Source of the DNA: Pseudomonadota bacterium | Lineage (GTDB): Bacteria > Desulfobacterota > SM23-61 | Direction: 5' to 3' | NCBI GenBank assembly: GCA_018819135.1 | Contig: JAHJQK010000144.1 | Span: 1 to 62,441, forward strand | Length of the DNA stretch: 62,441 nt | In this document: positions 7,294 to 15,161 of the stretch, piece after piece | Layout: every line of letters begins with the position of its first letter | Numbering within the stretch: position 1 is the stretch's first letter | The notes under the pieces: generated by a model | Database searches by the model: none | Seen by the model: the letters and a program-made list of their open reading frames with translations, nothing else | Told to the model about the DNA's origin: nothing | Position numbers and translations under genes: made by a program

Positions 7294-8868
7294 ATGCTAA
7301 AATATTCTGAAGCCAAGCCAATATTAAGATTAAAGAGTCAAGGCGAATCAATTAGAGAAATTTCCCGCCGTACGCGCCATTCGAGGAATTCAATAAGAAT
7401 AGTACTGCGAAATAGCATTTCTCAAGCTGGTGAACTTGAGTCTCGCATGTCAAGCTCAAAAGATTTTAGAGTTTATTTACAAAACCGATTTAACAAAGCA
7501 AAATTATCAGTTCCAAAGCTATACGACGAAATGAAATATAGTGGATTAATTGCTACGAAAAATGAGATCCGCGAATATCTTGAGGTATTGCAAAAAGAGG
7601 ACGCAAAAAAGAACGGCTTCATTGTTATTGATAATAGCCTGTCCAGCCTGAAAATATGCAAAGAAGATATTGATTTGCTCCTATGGGTACAAATGCTACT
7701 TATTGACTGTTTTGTGGTTGATGCACTCAAGAAGGCTTTTTGCAATATCCTTGATCCTGAGGATGTAGGTAAACTATACAACTGTATTAGAAACAAATCG
7801 TCGTTTTATCGAAATCGAGCAATTGCTGTGCTTGCCTACTATAAACATTTTTCAAAGAGATCAATTTCCAGATGCCTTCATACTAATGTCAATTGCATTC
7901 GCAACTATATAAAGAAATATAAATCTGGTGGTATTAAGAATCTCCTAAATGTTAACAAAAAGGATATATTCAAATTTCAGCAGCAAGAGTACAAAGATGG
8001 GCTATTCAACATTTTGCACTCGCCACCATCCGCATTTGGAATTAACCGGACATCTTGGATAATGGATGATTTGCACCAAGTAATGAAAGACAAAGGCATT
8101 GGTATATCCAAGGACAACATTCGATCAATAATTAAAAATGCTGGTTATAAATTTAGAAAAGCAAAGAAGGTGTTGACCAGTAACGATCCAGACTACCAGG
8201 CAAAACTGGAAAACATATCCAATATTCTTGCGAATTTAAAACCCAATGAATATTTCTTTTCAATTGATGAATTTGGGCCATTTTCTGTTAAAATGCAAGG
8301 TGGTAGATCATTAGTCTTGCCAAATGAAAGAAAGACTTTTCCGCAATGGCAAAAAAGCAAAGGTACGTTGCTATTGACAGGAGCTTTAGAGTTATCTACA
8401 AATCAAGTAACCCATTTTTTCTCATCAAAAAAGAATACTGACGAAATGATCAAATTGTTAAACATACTACTTGAAAAATATTCAAGTGCTATCTCTATTT
8501 TTTTATCATGGGATGCTGCATCCTGGCACATTTCTAAGAGGTTTCTAAAAGTGGTTGACGAATTAAACTCTAAGGTGGATGAGGCCAATCCCCCCTCCCC
8601 CAAAGTCTATTTAGCCCCTCTTCCAAGTTCCGCGCAGTTTCTAAATGTAATCGAATCTGTTTTTAGTGGCATGGCAAGAGCAATTATTCATAATAGCGAT
8701 TATCAGTCGGAATTGGAATGCAAGTCCGCAATAGACCGATATTTTTTAGAGCGCAATGAGGACTTCAAATTGCATCCAAAGAGGGCAGGGAATAAGATAT
8801 GGGGCGAAGAAAGAGTAGAACCGCGATTTAGTGAAAGTAATAACTGCAAAGACCCTAAATATAGATAA
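7294..8868 (+). CDS. IS630-type DDE transposase
   Basis: A 524-residue transposase, longer than typical IS630 proteins (about 350). The first ~35 residues form a helix-turn-helix (ILRLKSQGESIREISRRT). A second helix-turn-helix region follows around 170-210. The C-terminal DDE_3 catalytic domain shows the triad: D in FFSIDEFGPF, D in LSWDAASWH and E in FLNVIESVFSGM. Codon and base use are AT-rich compared with the metabolic genes further on, suggesting separate ancestry. I could not identify terminal inverted repeats with confidence. The gene reads intact and might be active. Confidence 0.85.
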   Translation: MLKYSEAKPILRLKSQGESIREISRRTRHSRNSIRIVLRNSISQAGELESRMSSSKDFRVYLQNRFNKAKLSVPKLYDEMKYSGLIATKNEIREYLEVLQKEDAKKNGFIVIDNSLSSLKICKEDIDLLLWVQMLLIDCFVVDALKKAFCNILDPEDVGKLYNCIRNKSSFYRNRAIAVLAYYKHFSKRSISRCLHTNVNCIRNYIKKYKSGGIKNLLNVNKKDIFKFQQQEYKDGLFNILHSPPSAFGINRTSWIMDDLHQVMKDKGIGISKDNIRSIIKNAGYKFRKAKKVLTSNDPDYQAKLENISNILANLKPNEYFFSIDEFGPFSVKMQGGRSLVLPNERKTFPQWQKSKGTLLLTGALELSTNQVTHFFSSKKNTDEMIKLLNILLEKYSSAISIFLSWDAASWHISKRFLKVVDELNSKVDEANPPSPKVYLAPLPSSAQFLNVIESVFSGMARAIIHNSDYQSELECKSAIDRYFLERNEDFKLHPKRAGNKIWGEERVEPRFSESNNCKDPKYR

Positions 8869-8981
8869 AGGTTTGAGGAAAAAAGTAAAATAGAAAATTT
8901 CAAGAGATATTAATACCTGAAAAAAGCGCGAAAGATGATATTTTTAAAACTCGAAACCTTAGAAAGCCTTGTAAAATAGCC

Positions 8982-9323
8982 ATGAAAATGGGATATAATA
9001 TCGATAAAACTGTTCCGGCAGAACCTTCCCTAAAAGGGAACATTGTGCCCGATGCCAAAAGGTCTGAGAATTTTACATCTATCCCTTGGAGAGCGCAATC
9101 TGACTCACTTTGGGGGCATCTTCCTTATTCATCAGTTTTGCAAAAAACTGAGAATAAAATGGTATTTGCAAAAAAAGATACCATTCGGACAGAATTCTTA
9201 GTCCTCCCGGCAAGATTGGTCAAGACGCAACACCGGAATGTTCTCAAATTACCCAGCGAGTATATCTCCAAACAGACCCTGGATCATATCATCCAGAATA
9301 TCAGAAAAATGAAATCATTATAA
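8982..9323 (+). pseudogene. C-terminal remnant of an IS1380-like transposase
   Basis: 113 codons. The last half contains VLPARLVKTQHRNVLKLPSE, which resembles the C-terminal end of IS1380/IS4-type DDE transposases (a PARLV...R...LRLP pattern). The catalytic part is missing and no upstream frame continues it. It is therefore read as a remnant; the assignment rests on this short stretch only. Confidence 0.45.
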
Positions 9324-9845
9324 ATTTTAACCAACTTGTAATTTTTTTCTGAAATGAGGAGCCAGAATCCCCAGTGTTTTAAAGGTTTTTTAGCATCAAA
9401 CAATAAATTTCACGCTTTTTTCAGGTAATAGATAAAATGAGAAGTTTACGCCGATTCGAGAAGGCAATTATTGATTTGTTTAAAGACAAAATGATAAATG
9501 AATTATCAATTGATGAAATCTAAGGTGATACAAAAGATTCTTTAAATAACCAGATTGGAGCGACACCTGAATCCTTAGTTGAAATATTTAAGTCTGTTCA
9601 TTCCTCATTACAAAAATATTCAAAATATGCCCAAACAGAGCGATGCAGCGAAATTGGGGGGCTTGTCTCCGATGATGGTGGGGGGGTTTTTTTCAAGTTT
9701 TGTTGAGTGTCCTAGCAAAGTTCCGTTCACACCCCCCAATCGCTGATCGCGGGCGTTAACACTTTCAATTCGTTATTTTCAACTCTTCAAGAAGTATCCC
9801 CATATTGACTTGTAGGTGGAAGGCTTAATTTCTTAAGAGAGGGTT
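9324..9845. other. Intergenic stretch with decayed sequence
   Basis: Nothing firm. A 28-codon frame at 9437-9523 begins plausibly (MRSLRRFEKAII) but hits TAA, and similar composition continues after it, as in a decayed gene. A poly-G/poly-T run lies near 9680-9695. Confidence 0.4.
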
Positions 9846-10010
9846 TTAAAGCATATGGCTATTTTGGTCGTCCTCCATTTCCCTCTCGATCTCGGCAATC
9901 GGGAATACGTCCCAATTTTCCTCTTTTGCTGTGGTCTCGAATTCTTTTAACAAATGACTTTGGGCCTCAGGAGTCAAATCCCTGAAATAAATTTCCACTT
10001 TTTTAACCAT
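9846..10010 (-). CDS. Small acidic hypothetical protein
   Basis: A 54-residue protein starting MVKKVEIYFRDLTPEAQ and rich in Glu and Asp toward the end. The ATG at 10010 is preceded by GGAGGGAGG, a very strong ribosome binding site with good spacing, which is the main reason to call it. The N-terminal pattern of a beta strand and a TPEAQ helix looks like a real small protein of the kind seen in Desulfobacterota genomes. No function is known to me. It lies just downstream of the DUF932 fragment on the same strand. Confidence 0.65.
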   Translation of the reverse strand: MVKKVEIYFRDLTPEAQSHLLKEFETTAKEENWDVFPIAEIEREMEDDQNSHML

Positions 10011-10102
10011 AGCCTCCCTCCGGTCATTTTTTGTAAAGGAATTTCAGAATGGGTATCCTCCAGGATCATCATCAGCCCAGAGGATACCGCATCAAATGCA
10101 TT

Positions 10103-10263
10103 TTATTTCACCATTCCCAGTATCGCTCCCCCCACCTTCTGCAGCCGGTAACTCGCCTCGGCTGGCAATCCTTCAAACTGCGCTGCCCGCGTGTAGGCAT
10201 TGACTACATGGAACATGGTTTTTCCCATTTCCTGCTCCCACCCCCACTTGACCGCCTCCCTTT
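10103..10263 (-). pseudogene. DUF932 C-terminal fragment, copy 1
   Basis: On the minus strand this encodes a C-terminus containing WGWEQEMGKTMF and VVNAYTRAAQFEGL and ends at TAA 10103. It matches the end of the fragment at 14690-15131 closely, but homology stops abruptly at about 10265, so the N-terminal part is gone. The NAYT/AAQF pattern is typical of the end of DUF932 (phage/plasmid-associated) proteins. Confidence 0.6.
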
Positions 10264-10545
10264 CCTTTTTTATTTAACAGAAGCAGAAATCCGGGGGTAG
10301 CCAGGAGCACTGCGGAAGTATCTTCAGGATGAAAGAGATATTGATGACCTTTTCAAAATTATTCAAATCTGATTATATAGGAGTAAGGACAGAATGATTT
10401 TTTTGCGGAGGATTATTTGAGGTATCTTGCCAAATCTTCTTCTGTGAATTCAATGTTATTCTTTGCAAGCCGATAAAGTGGGTTGATTTTTCAGGCGCTC
10501 CCTCAACTTCCAAACACAAGGCAATTGCTTCTCTTATTTTTTTCA
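10264..10545. other. Remnant-rich spacer
   Basis: No intact gene. On the plus strand a short tail reads KYLQDERDIDDLFKIIQI before a stop. On the minus strand ATG 10545 opens MKKIREAIALCLEVEG, reminiscent of a HicB-type antitoxin, but the frame then shifts: the continuation LAKNNIEFTEEDLARYLK lies in another frame. Both look like decayed toxin-antitoxin pieces; this is weak. Confidence 0.35.
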
Positions 10546-11634
10546 TTAATGTGTCCTGTGCACGCTACCTATTCCTGGGACCAAAATGGGGACAAAATTG
10601 GGTGACACTTTTCGGTTGATCTGGACTTTAATATACCCTTTGGACTGAAGCCAAAACTCCATGGCAATCCTCCAGGCCGATTCCTTCGCCGCTTGTCCGA
10701 ATTGATTCATCTCCGTTAAAATCCTTTCCACCTTTTCCATCAAACAATCATAAATATCCCTCCTCTCTCGCTTCGTAAAAGTAGGTTTCTTCCCGGAATG
10801 AAAAAACACCTGACACGAATTCCTTCCTCCCAGGCAACTCCGGAGACGGTGATTCAAATCGTGCACCACAACCTCCGCATACGGCTCAATATGTTCACGG
10901 GAATATGACAGGGGTAGCCCACCAAATTTCTCTCCTAAACACCTTTTCATCTCCCCCTGAGACTCCTCGATCGCTCCATTATAGGGCGCATAATACGCCG
11001 GGCTGTTCAAAGGCAAAATGAAAAACTCCGCCAGAACCTCGTTCACGGCAAGATGGTTCATATTACTCCCATTATCACGCTTCAGCAACAGGGGAGGACC
11101 AAAGCGGAAAAACTTGTCGCTCAGATACCCCGCAATCTCCTCTCCGACCGGATACCCCCCAGCCATCGGCAAAAACTTATACCGCGACCCTAAATCCTGC
11201 GTATTATGCAAATGGATTTTTTCCCCGTCGGCAGCCCGTTGATCGTATTCCGTGGCATCCATGGCCCACACCACCCCAGGCACCAACCACTCGATCCGCC
11301 GAAGATTGTTGCGATGATCCACTCCAAGATCATGCCGCACCTGCCAAATCATCCGCGAAAGCTCCCGCCGAGAAAGGCTACCCTGATAACGCCCGTACAG
11401 GTTCGCGGCCCCCTTACTCCTCTTTCCCCCATGATCCATGGATCGAATGTCCGCCCTAAGAACGGCCGGATCGAACGGCTCCACCTTCTTCGGACCCGGC
11501 CGCCTGACCAAAACCGTATCCTTTCGGATCCGGCCCCGCCACCGACTAAAGCTGGACCAGGGCACCCGCAAGGCGCTGCAAAGTTCTCGATAGGACATCC
11601 CGGTCTTCTCCCTCATCCCGTCCACAACCTCCAA
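10546..11634 (-). CDS. Second DDE (rve-type) transposase of the element
   Basis: 362 residues starting at TTG 11634, eight bases after the preceding gene. Residues ~10-60 form a helix-turn-helix (YRELCSALRVPWSSFSRWRG). The integrase core has D in VVWAMDATEYD, D in LLLKRDNGSNM and E in NGAIEESQGEMK. The spacing fits the rve fold. The reading frame runs through the element's left inverted repeat and stops at 10546, about 30 bases outside the element, so the last residues depend on the insertion site. It is clearly different from the first transposase, so the element uses two or has acquired one. Confidence 0.75.
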   Translation of the reverse strand: MEVVDGMREKTGMSYRELCSALRVPWSSFSRWRGRIRKDTVLVRRPGPKKVEPFDPAVLRADIRSMDHGGKRSKGAANLYGRYQGSLSRRELSRMIWQVRHDLGVDHRNNLRRIEWLVPGVVWAMDATEYDQRAADGEKIHLHNTQDLGSRYKFLPMAGGYPVGEEIAGYLSDKFFRFGPPLLLKRDNGSNMNHLAVNEVLAEFFILPLNSPAYYAPYNGAIEESQGEMKRCLGEKFGGLPLSYSREHIEPYAEVVVHDLNHRLRSCLGGRNSCQVFFHSGKKPTFTKRERRDIYDCLMEKVERILTEMNQFGQAAKESAWRIAMEFWLQSKGYIKVQINRKVSPNFVPILVPGIGSVHRTH

Positions 11635-11642
11635 AACTCTCT

Positions 11643-12002
11643 TTATCGCCTCTTCCCGACCTTCTTCTTCTCCTTCCAGTTTTTTTTTGTTTCATGAAGA
11701 TCGTATGCCGAAAGAAGATCTTTCACCTCGATCGTCTTCTCCGCCAGGTACAACCTTTTCTCCAGATCCCGGACTTGCCTCTGAAGCTCCCCCTTCTCCG
11801 CATCCAGAGGAATAAAGGGCCTCCCGGGAGAATGATTCTCCAACGCCAGGGCCATGGCTTTCAGTGCCCGATCCTCCCACTCGTAATACGTCTTGCGCGA
11901 CACCCCCAACCGCTCCGCTCCCTCCATCGCGGTCAAGGCCCCACTGCGCACCTGCAGGATAATGGCCGCCCGATCCCGCGCAAGCTTTTTCTCCTTCTCC
12001 AT
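11643..12002 (-). CDS. Small helix-turn-helix accessory protein C
   Basis: 119 residues. Residues 10-55 form a helix-turn-helix (GAERLGVSRKTYYEWEDRAL), followed by a Pro/Gly linker and a coiled coil (~75-100). ATG 12002 has AAGGAG upstream at good spacing. It is a distant paralog of the next upstream small protein: both share an HTH, a W...RA...A pattern and a C-terminal coiled coil. It probably binds element DNA with a transposase. Part of the region is also open in the long first-transposase frame; the HTH and start signals favour this frame as the coding one. Confidence 0.65.
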   Translation of the reverse strand: MEKEKKLARDRAAIILQVRSGALTAMEGAERLGVSRKTYYEWEDRALKAMALALENHSPGRPFIPLDAEKGELQRQVRDLEKRLYLAEKTIEVKDLLSAYDLHETKKNWKEKKKVGKRR

Positions 12003-13611
12003 CGGGATTCTCCTTGATCGTTAAATCTTTTTCTCCAACCCAACCTCCCGCACTTCCTGGGGAGCCTTCAGGTTTCCTTGCAGCTTTCTCAATCTTTTTT
12101 CCAATCCCTTCATCATTCCCGCCTGGCCTTTCTTCTCCAATAATACGGCAAGACGGGGACTCAAGGCCACCCCTCTCTCCACCTGCACTCGCGGCTGCAA
12201 CGCCAATAGCATTCCCTCCATCGCCCGATCCTGCCACTGCTTCAAGACTCCCCACGCCACCCCCATCTCCCGACATACCTCTCCCGGCTTCCTCCGCTCC
12301 GTCCAGAGAGACAACACCGTCTGGCACTTCTCCTGCGCCGTATGCCCCAATCCCCTCCGCCGCCTCTTCTCTTCTACCCGCCTCTCCGCCTTCTCCACTT
12401 TCTCGTTCTTTTCCATCTCTCTCCCCCCTTTCCCGAGAACCCTCGCTCTCTTCTTTCCTGTTCACCTCATATACCAACTCCTGCGTCTTCCCCTCACCCT
12501 CATCATCCACCAAAAGACGCACTTTGCCCTTTTCCGCCCTAAGCACCACCGACTGCCCCTCCATCCGCCCCACCATGTAAAAAGGCTCCCGGGGTTTGCC
12601 CCGAAGCGCCATCTCCAACACATTCTCCGCAATCCCCCTCTCCATCACCTTCCGCAGCTCCCCCTGAATCTCAAAATACCGATCCGCAGGATACAACCCC
12701 CCGATCCCCTGATGCGGCCGCTTGTGATTGTAATACCGCACCCAATGCCGGATCCTCTCCTGCGCCTTCTCAAAACTCCCAAACTGCGCCCGCACCAAAA
12801 ACTCCTCATACACCGTCTTCCAAAACCGCTCAATCTTTCCTAACGTCATCGGATGATGCGCCTGCGATTTAATATGCTTCACCCGGTCCTTTCCCAACTC
12901 CCGCTCAAACCGGGTCGTCCCCCGCCAGTTCGTGTACTGCCGTCCCCGGTCCGTCAACACCTCCTTCGGCACCCCATATTCCCCAACCGCCCGGCGATAC
13001 ACCTCAATCACCTGATCCGCCGTCTGGCTCCGGTACAACTCCAATCCCACCATATACCGCGAATAATCATCGACCATCCCCACCAAATAGGCATACCGAC
13101 CCCCCAGGCGAAAGGTAAAGATATCCCCTTGCCATAACTGGTTCGGTGTGGACCGCTCAAAAAACCGGGGTCGCGTTATGTTGGATAAATGTTTCTTCTT
13201 GGAGGGAATAATCAAAGACTCTTCCTGAAGGGTCCGCCGCACCGTCTCCGGAGAAGCACTCAGGAAGAACACCCGCTTCAATAGATGGGATATCCGCTGG
13301 ACTCCAAAGAAAAGCTCACGCTTCTTGATCTCGACAATCTTCTCGCGTACCGGATCGGGAAGCTTCCGCCGACTCCCCACTGACACTCCCTGATTCCGTA
13401 ACCCTGCTTCTCCCCGCTCCTGATACGCCTTCACCCAATGATAAACTGCGTCTTTGCTGACCCCCGCTTCCTTACACAACAAAGAAACCGGCAACCCTTC
13501 TTCCAACCGCAACTTCACACAACGAAGTTTTAACTCAAACCCATACCGGTTCCCAAACCGACTCTCTTTCCCCTTGCTCTTCCTCTTGACTTCCTCTACA
13601 CTCTCCATCAT
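11692..13611 (-). CDS. First DDE (rve-type) transposase, over-long frame
   Basis: The conserved protein covers about the first 400 residues: a helix-turn-helix (LRLEEGLPVSLLCKEAGVSK), a second HTH, then an integrase core with D in LWQGDIFTF, D in VLTDRGRQYTN and E in LGKIERFWKTVYEEF, and an ~80-residue tail. After that the frame stays open another ~240 codons with Gly/Glu/Ser-rich, non-protein-like translation, because it runs over proteins B and C in another frame. The true stop is unclear: a lost stop or a programmed frameshift are both possible. ATG 13611 or 13608 with AGGGAG upstream is preferred over ATG 13647, which lies in the terminal repeat. Confidence 0.7.
   Translation of the reverse strand: MMESVEEVKRKSKGKESRFGNRYGFELKLRCVKLRLEEGLPVSLLCKEAGVSKDAVYHWVKAYQERGEAGLRNQGVSVGSRRKLPDPVREKIVEIKKRELFFGVQRISHLLKRVFFLSASPETVRRTLQEESLIIPSKKKHLSNITRPRFFERSTPNQLWQGDIFTFRLGGRYAYLVGMVDDYSRYMVGLELYRSQTADQVIEVYRRAVGEYGVPKEVLTDRGRQYTNWRGTTRFERELGKDRVKHIKSQAHHPMTLGKIERFWKTVYEEFLVRAQFGSFEKAQERIRHWVRYYNHKRPHQGIGGLYPADRYFEIQGELRKVMERGIAENVLEMALRGKPREPFYMVGRMEGQSVVLRAEKGKVRLLVDDEGEGKTQELVYEVNRKEESEGSRERGERDGKERESGEGGEAGRREEAAEGIGAYGAGEVPDGVVSLDGAEEAGRGMSGDGGGVGSLEAVAGSGDGGNAIGVAAASAGGERGGLESPSCRIIGEERPGGNDEGIGKKIEKAARKPEGSPGSAGGWVGEKDLTIKENPDGEGEKACAGSGGHYPAGAQWGLDRDGGSGAVGGVAQDVLRVGGSGTESHGPGVGESFSREALYSSGCGEGGASEASPGSGEKVVPGGEDDRGERSSFGIRSS
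12021..12416 (-). CDS. Small helix-turn-helix accessory protein B
   Basis: 131 residues, very basic. After a charged N-terminal helix (MEKNEKVEKAERR) comes a helix-turn-helix around 38-70 (KPGEVCREMGVAWGVLKQW), then a basic coiled coil near the end. It resembles protein C in layout. ATG 12416 follows a purine-rich GGGGGGAGAG site. The gene lies wholly inside the long open frame of the first transposase but in a different frame. It probably helps the transposase recognise DNA; no enzyme motif is present. Confidence 0.6.
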   Translation of the reverse strand: MEKNEKVEKAERRVEEKRRRRGLGHTAQEKCQTVLSLWTERRKPGEVCREMGVAWGVLKQWQDRAMEGMLLALQPRVQVERGVALSPRLAVLLEKKGQAGMMKGLEKRLRKLQGNLKAPQEVREVGLEKKI

Positions 13612-13800
13612 GACACTCCCTTTCTCTCCCAAGAGAGTGTCACCCATTTTTACCCTTTTCCTGGTCTCACGATCTGGTAGTTAGGACAGGGGGGGGGAGG
13701 GGGGGAAGGGATATTATAAACTTTATTTCGAAAAAGGTATGGAAGAAGAAAATTGAATTTTGATGGATAGGTCAAGTCTCGATAAAAGGAGGGTGAGAAA

Positions 13801-14070
13801 TTGGTTATTGATGAAAAACGAATTAATAGAATGGTTGAATTAGCAAGATCTTTCGGGGCTACTCGGCTGATCCTCTTCGGCAGCTCGACAGACATGCCTG
13901 AGAAAGCTCGCGATATTGACCTTGCCTGTGACGGCGTAGCGGGATGGAAGTTATTTGAATTGGCTGCCAAGATCGAAGAAGAATTGGACATCCCCTTGGA
14001 TATTGTTCCATTGACTCCTTCCACCCGTTTCACCCAGAACATCGAGAAAAAAGGGAAGGTGCTTCTATGA
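13801..14070 (+). CDS. MNT-type nucleotidyltransferase antitoxin
   Basis: 89 residues, the size of a minimal nucleotidyltransferase. The motif LILFGSSTDMPEKARDIDLA shows the GSx and DxD elements that bind Mg and nucleotide. TTG 13801 is used, with AGGAGGG seven bases upstream. Its end overlaps the next gene by four bases (ATGA). In this toxin-antitoxin class the MntA-type protein nucleotidylates a Tyr of the HEPN toxin to silence it; the neighbour here is such a HEPN protein. Confidence 0.85.
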   Translation: MVIDEKRINRMVELARSFGATRLILFGSSTDMPEKARDIDLACDGVAGWKLFELAAKIEEELDIPLDIVPLTPSTRFTQNIEKKGKVLL

Positions 14071-14525
14071 CAGTGGAAGACCTCCGGGAAGAAATCAACA
14101 TCGAACTGGAAAATATTGTAAGGACTTTAGAAGAATTGTCTGCCCTTCAGCGGGACACGGAAGGGAGAGAGCCCACCATCCGCGAAAAGACCGCGGCGGC
14201 CGCTTTTCTTGCCCAGTTCTACAATGGAATCGAAAATATACTAAAACGCATCAGCCACTATCATGCTGTTCCCCTCCCCGCCGGTGACACATGGCACATC
14301 GAACTATTCAAGTGTTTCTGTGATCCCCCATACCCCCCGCTGCCTTCATTATTTGATTCTTCTTTGGCTTCTGAAATGGCGCCTTATCGCAAATTCAGAC
14401 ATGTTGTACATCATGGTTATGGTTTCCAACTGGACTGGGCGCGGATGGCGGAAGGGATCGATAATGTTGGTCACGTTTATCGTCGTTTTAAGGTAAAACT
14501 CGAAGGTTATTTAGATTCGCTTTGA
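14067..14525 (+). CDS. HepT-like HEPN ribonuclease toxin
   Basis: 152 residues, all-helical, of the HepT-like group. The active-site region reads YRKFRHVVHHGYGF and contains the R-x4-6-H motif followed by a Tyr, the residue modified in the characterised MNT/HEPN pair. An upstream acidic/aromatic stretch (FYNGIENIL) matches the family's first helix. It overlaps the nucleotidyltransferase by four bases, the normal order for this class. Predicted role: RNA cleavage when the antitoxin is lost or inactivated, for example during phage infection. Confidence 0.85.
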   Translation: MTVEDLREEINIELENIVRTLEELSALQRDTEGREPTIREKTAAAAFLAQFYNGIENILKRISHYHAVPLPAGDTWHIELFKCFCDPPYPPLPSLFDSSLASEMAPYRKFRHVVHHGYGFQLDWARMAEGIDNVGHVYRRFKVKLEGYLDSL

Positions 14526-14689
14526 CCACCAAAAAAGCCAAAGTCATGCAGATGGAAAATTCTTTTTAATAGGACTTTTGGTTGGACTCCAGTAAAAAGT
14601 CGCAAAAATCATCATATGAGACCGGTACGTAGGTTCTAAAACAACTTATTTAGGAGTCGGCCTTTTCTAAAAATGGTGATACCCGCTCC

Positions 14690-15131
14690 TTCACCATTTC
14701 CAAAATCGCTCTCCCAAATTTTTACAGCCGATAACTCGCCTCAGCGGATAACCCTTCAAACTGGGCCGCTTGGGTATAAGCATTGACCACATTGAACATG
14801 GTATTTCCCATTTCCTGCTCCCAACCCCACTTGACCGCTTCCCTTTCCTTCTCTCCAATTTGGAACTGCCGGTTGAAGCTTTCAATGGTCATGAGAGGGT
14901 TCTCAACGGGGGTCTGCATGGAAATCCTGAACTGGCTCTTTTGCTGGCCAAGCTCGAAGGATACTCTTTCCAGGACCTTGGGGAACTCCCCCAGGATCTT
15001 TAGCGAAATATGCCGATAGGAAGCCGAAACCTCGGTCTTGGAGATCATTCCATTTGTGCAGACAGGGAATTCATTCACGATCTTGCAGGATACATGACGA
15101 TAGGAAACCGGGATATTTCTTTTGGGCTGGA
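14690..15131 (-). pseudogene. DUF932 fragment, copy 2
   Basis: The minus strand from about 15131 encodes part of a DUF932 protein: FPVCTNGMISKTEV (a CxNG motif), then RHISLKILGEF, then WGWEQEMGNTMF and VVNAYTQAAQFEGL. It stops at TAA 14722, where copy 1 has CAG, and recognisable family sequence (AILEMVKERV) continues beyond that stop. The N-terminal half is absent. So this is a decayed gene, more complete than the copy at 10103-10263. Confidence 0.65.
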
Positions 15132-15161
15132 ATTTTAGATGCGGATAAAGAAGGGAAGTTG

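Larger units (their letters stand above)
10577..13668. mobile_element. 3.1-kb insertion element with two DDE transposases
   Basis: Bounded by imperfect terminal inverted repeats whose core TGGGTGACACT lies at 10599-10609 and, inverted, at 13636-13646. Similarity extends outward through A/G-rich sequence to GACCA at about 10579 and 13666. It carries four minus-strand genes: an N-terminal HTH-DDE transposase, two small paralogous HTH proteins and a second, different DDE transposase. DDE triads in both transposases look complete. GC is higher than in the surroundings. Target duplications were not identified. The family name is uncertain; both transposases belong to the retroviral-integrase (rve) type as in IS3/IS481-like elements. 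Confidence 0.75.

Noticed and set aside
12014..12580. 188-codon Pro/Ser-rich plus-strand frame inside the insertion element
   Set aside because: It is antisense to the HTH genes; its Pro/Ser-rich composition follows from the GC-rich opposite strand.
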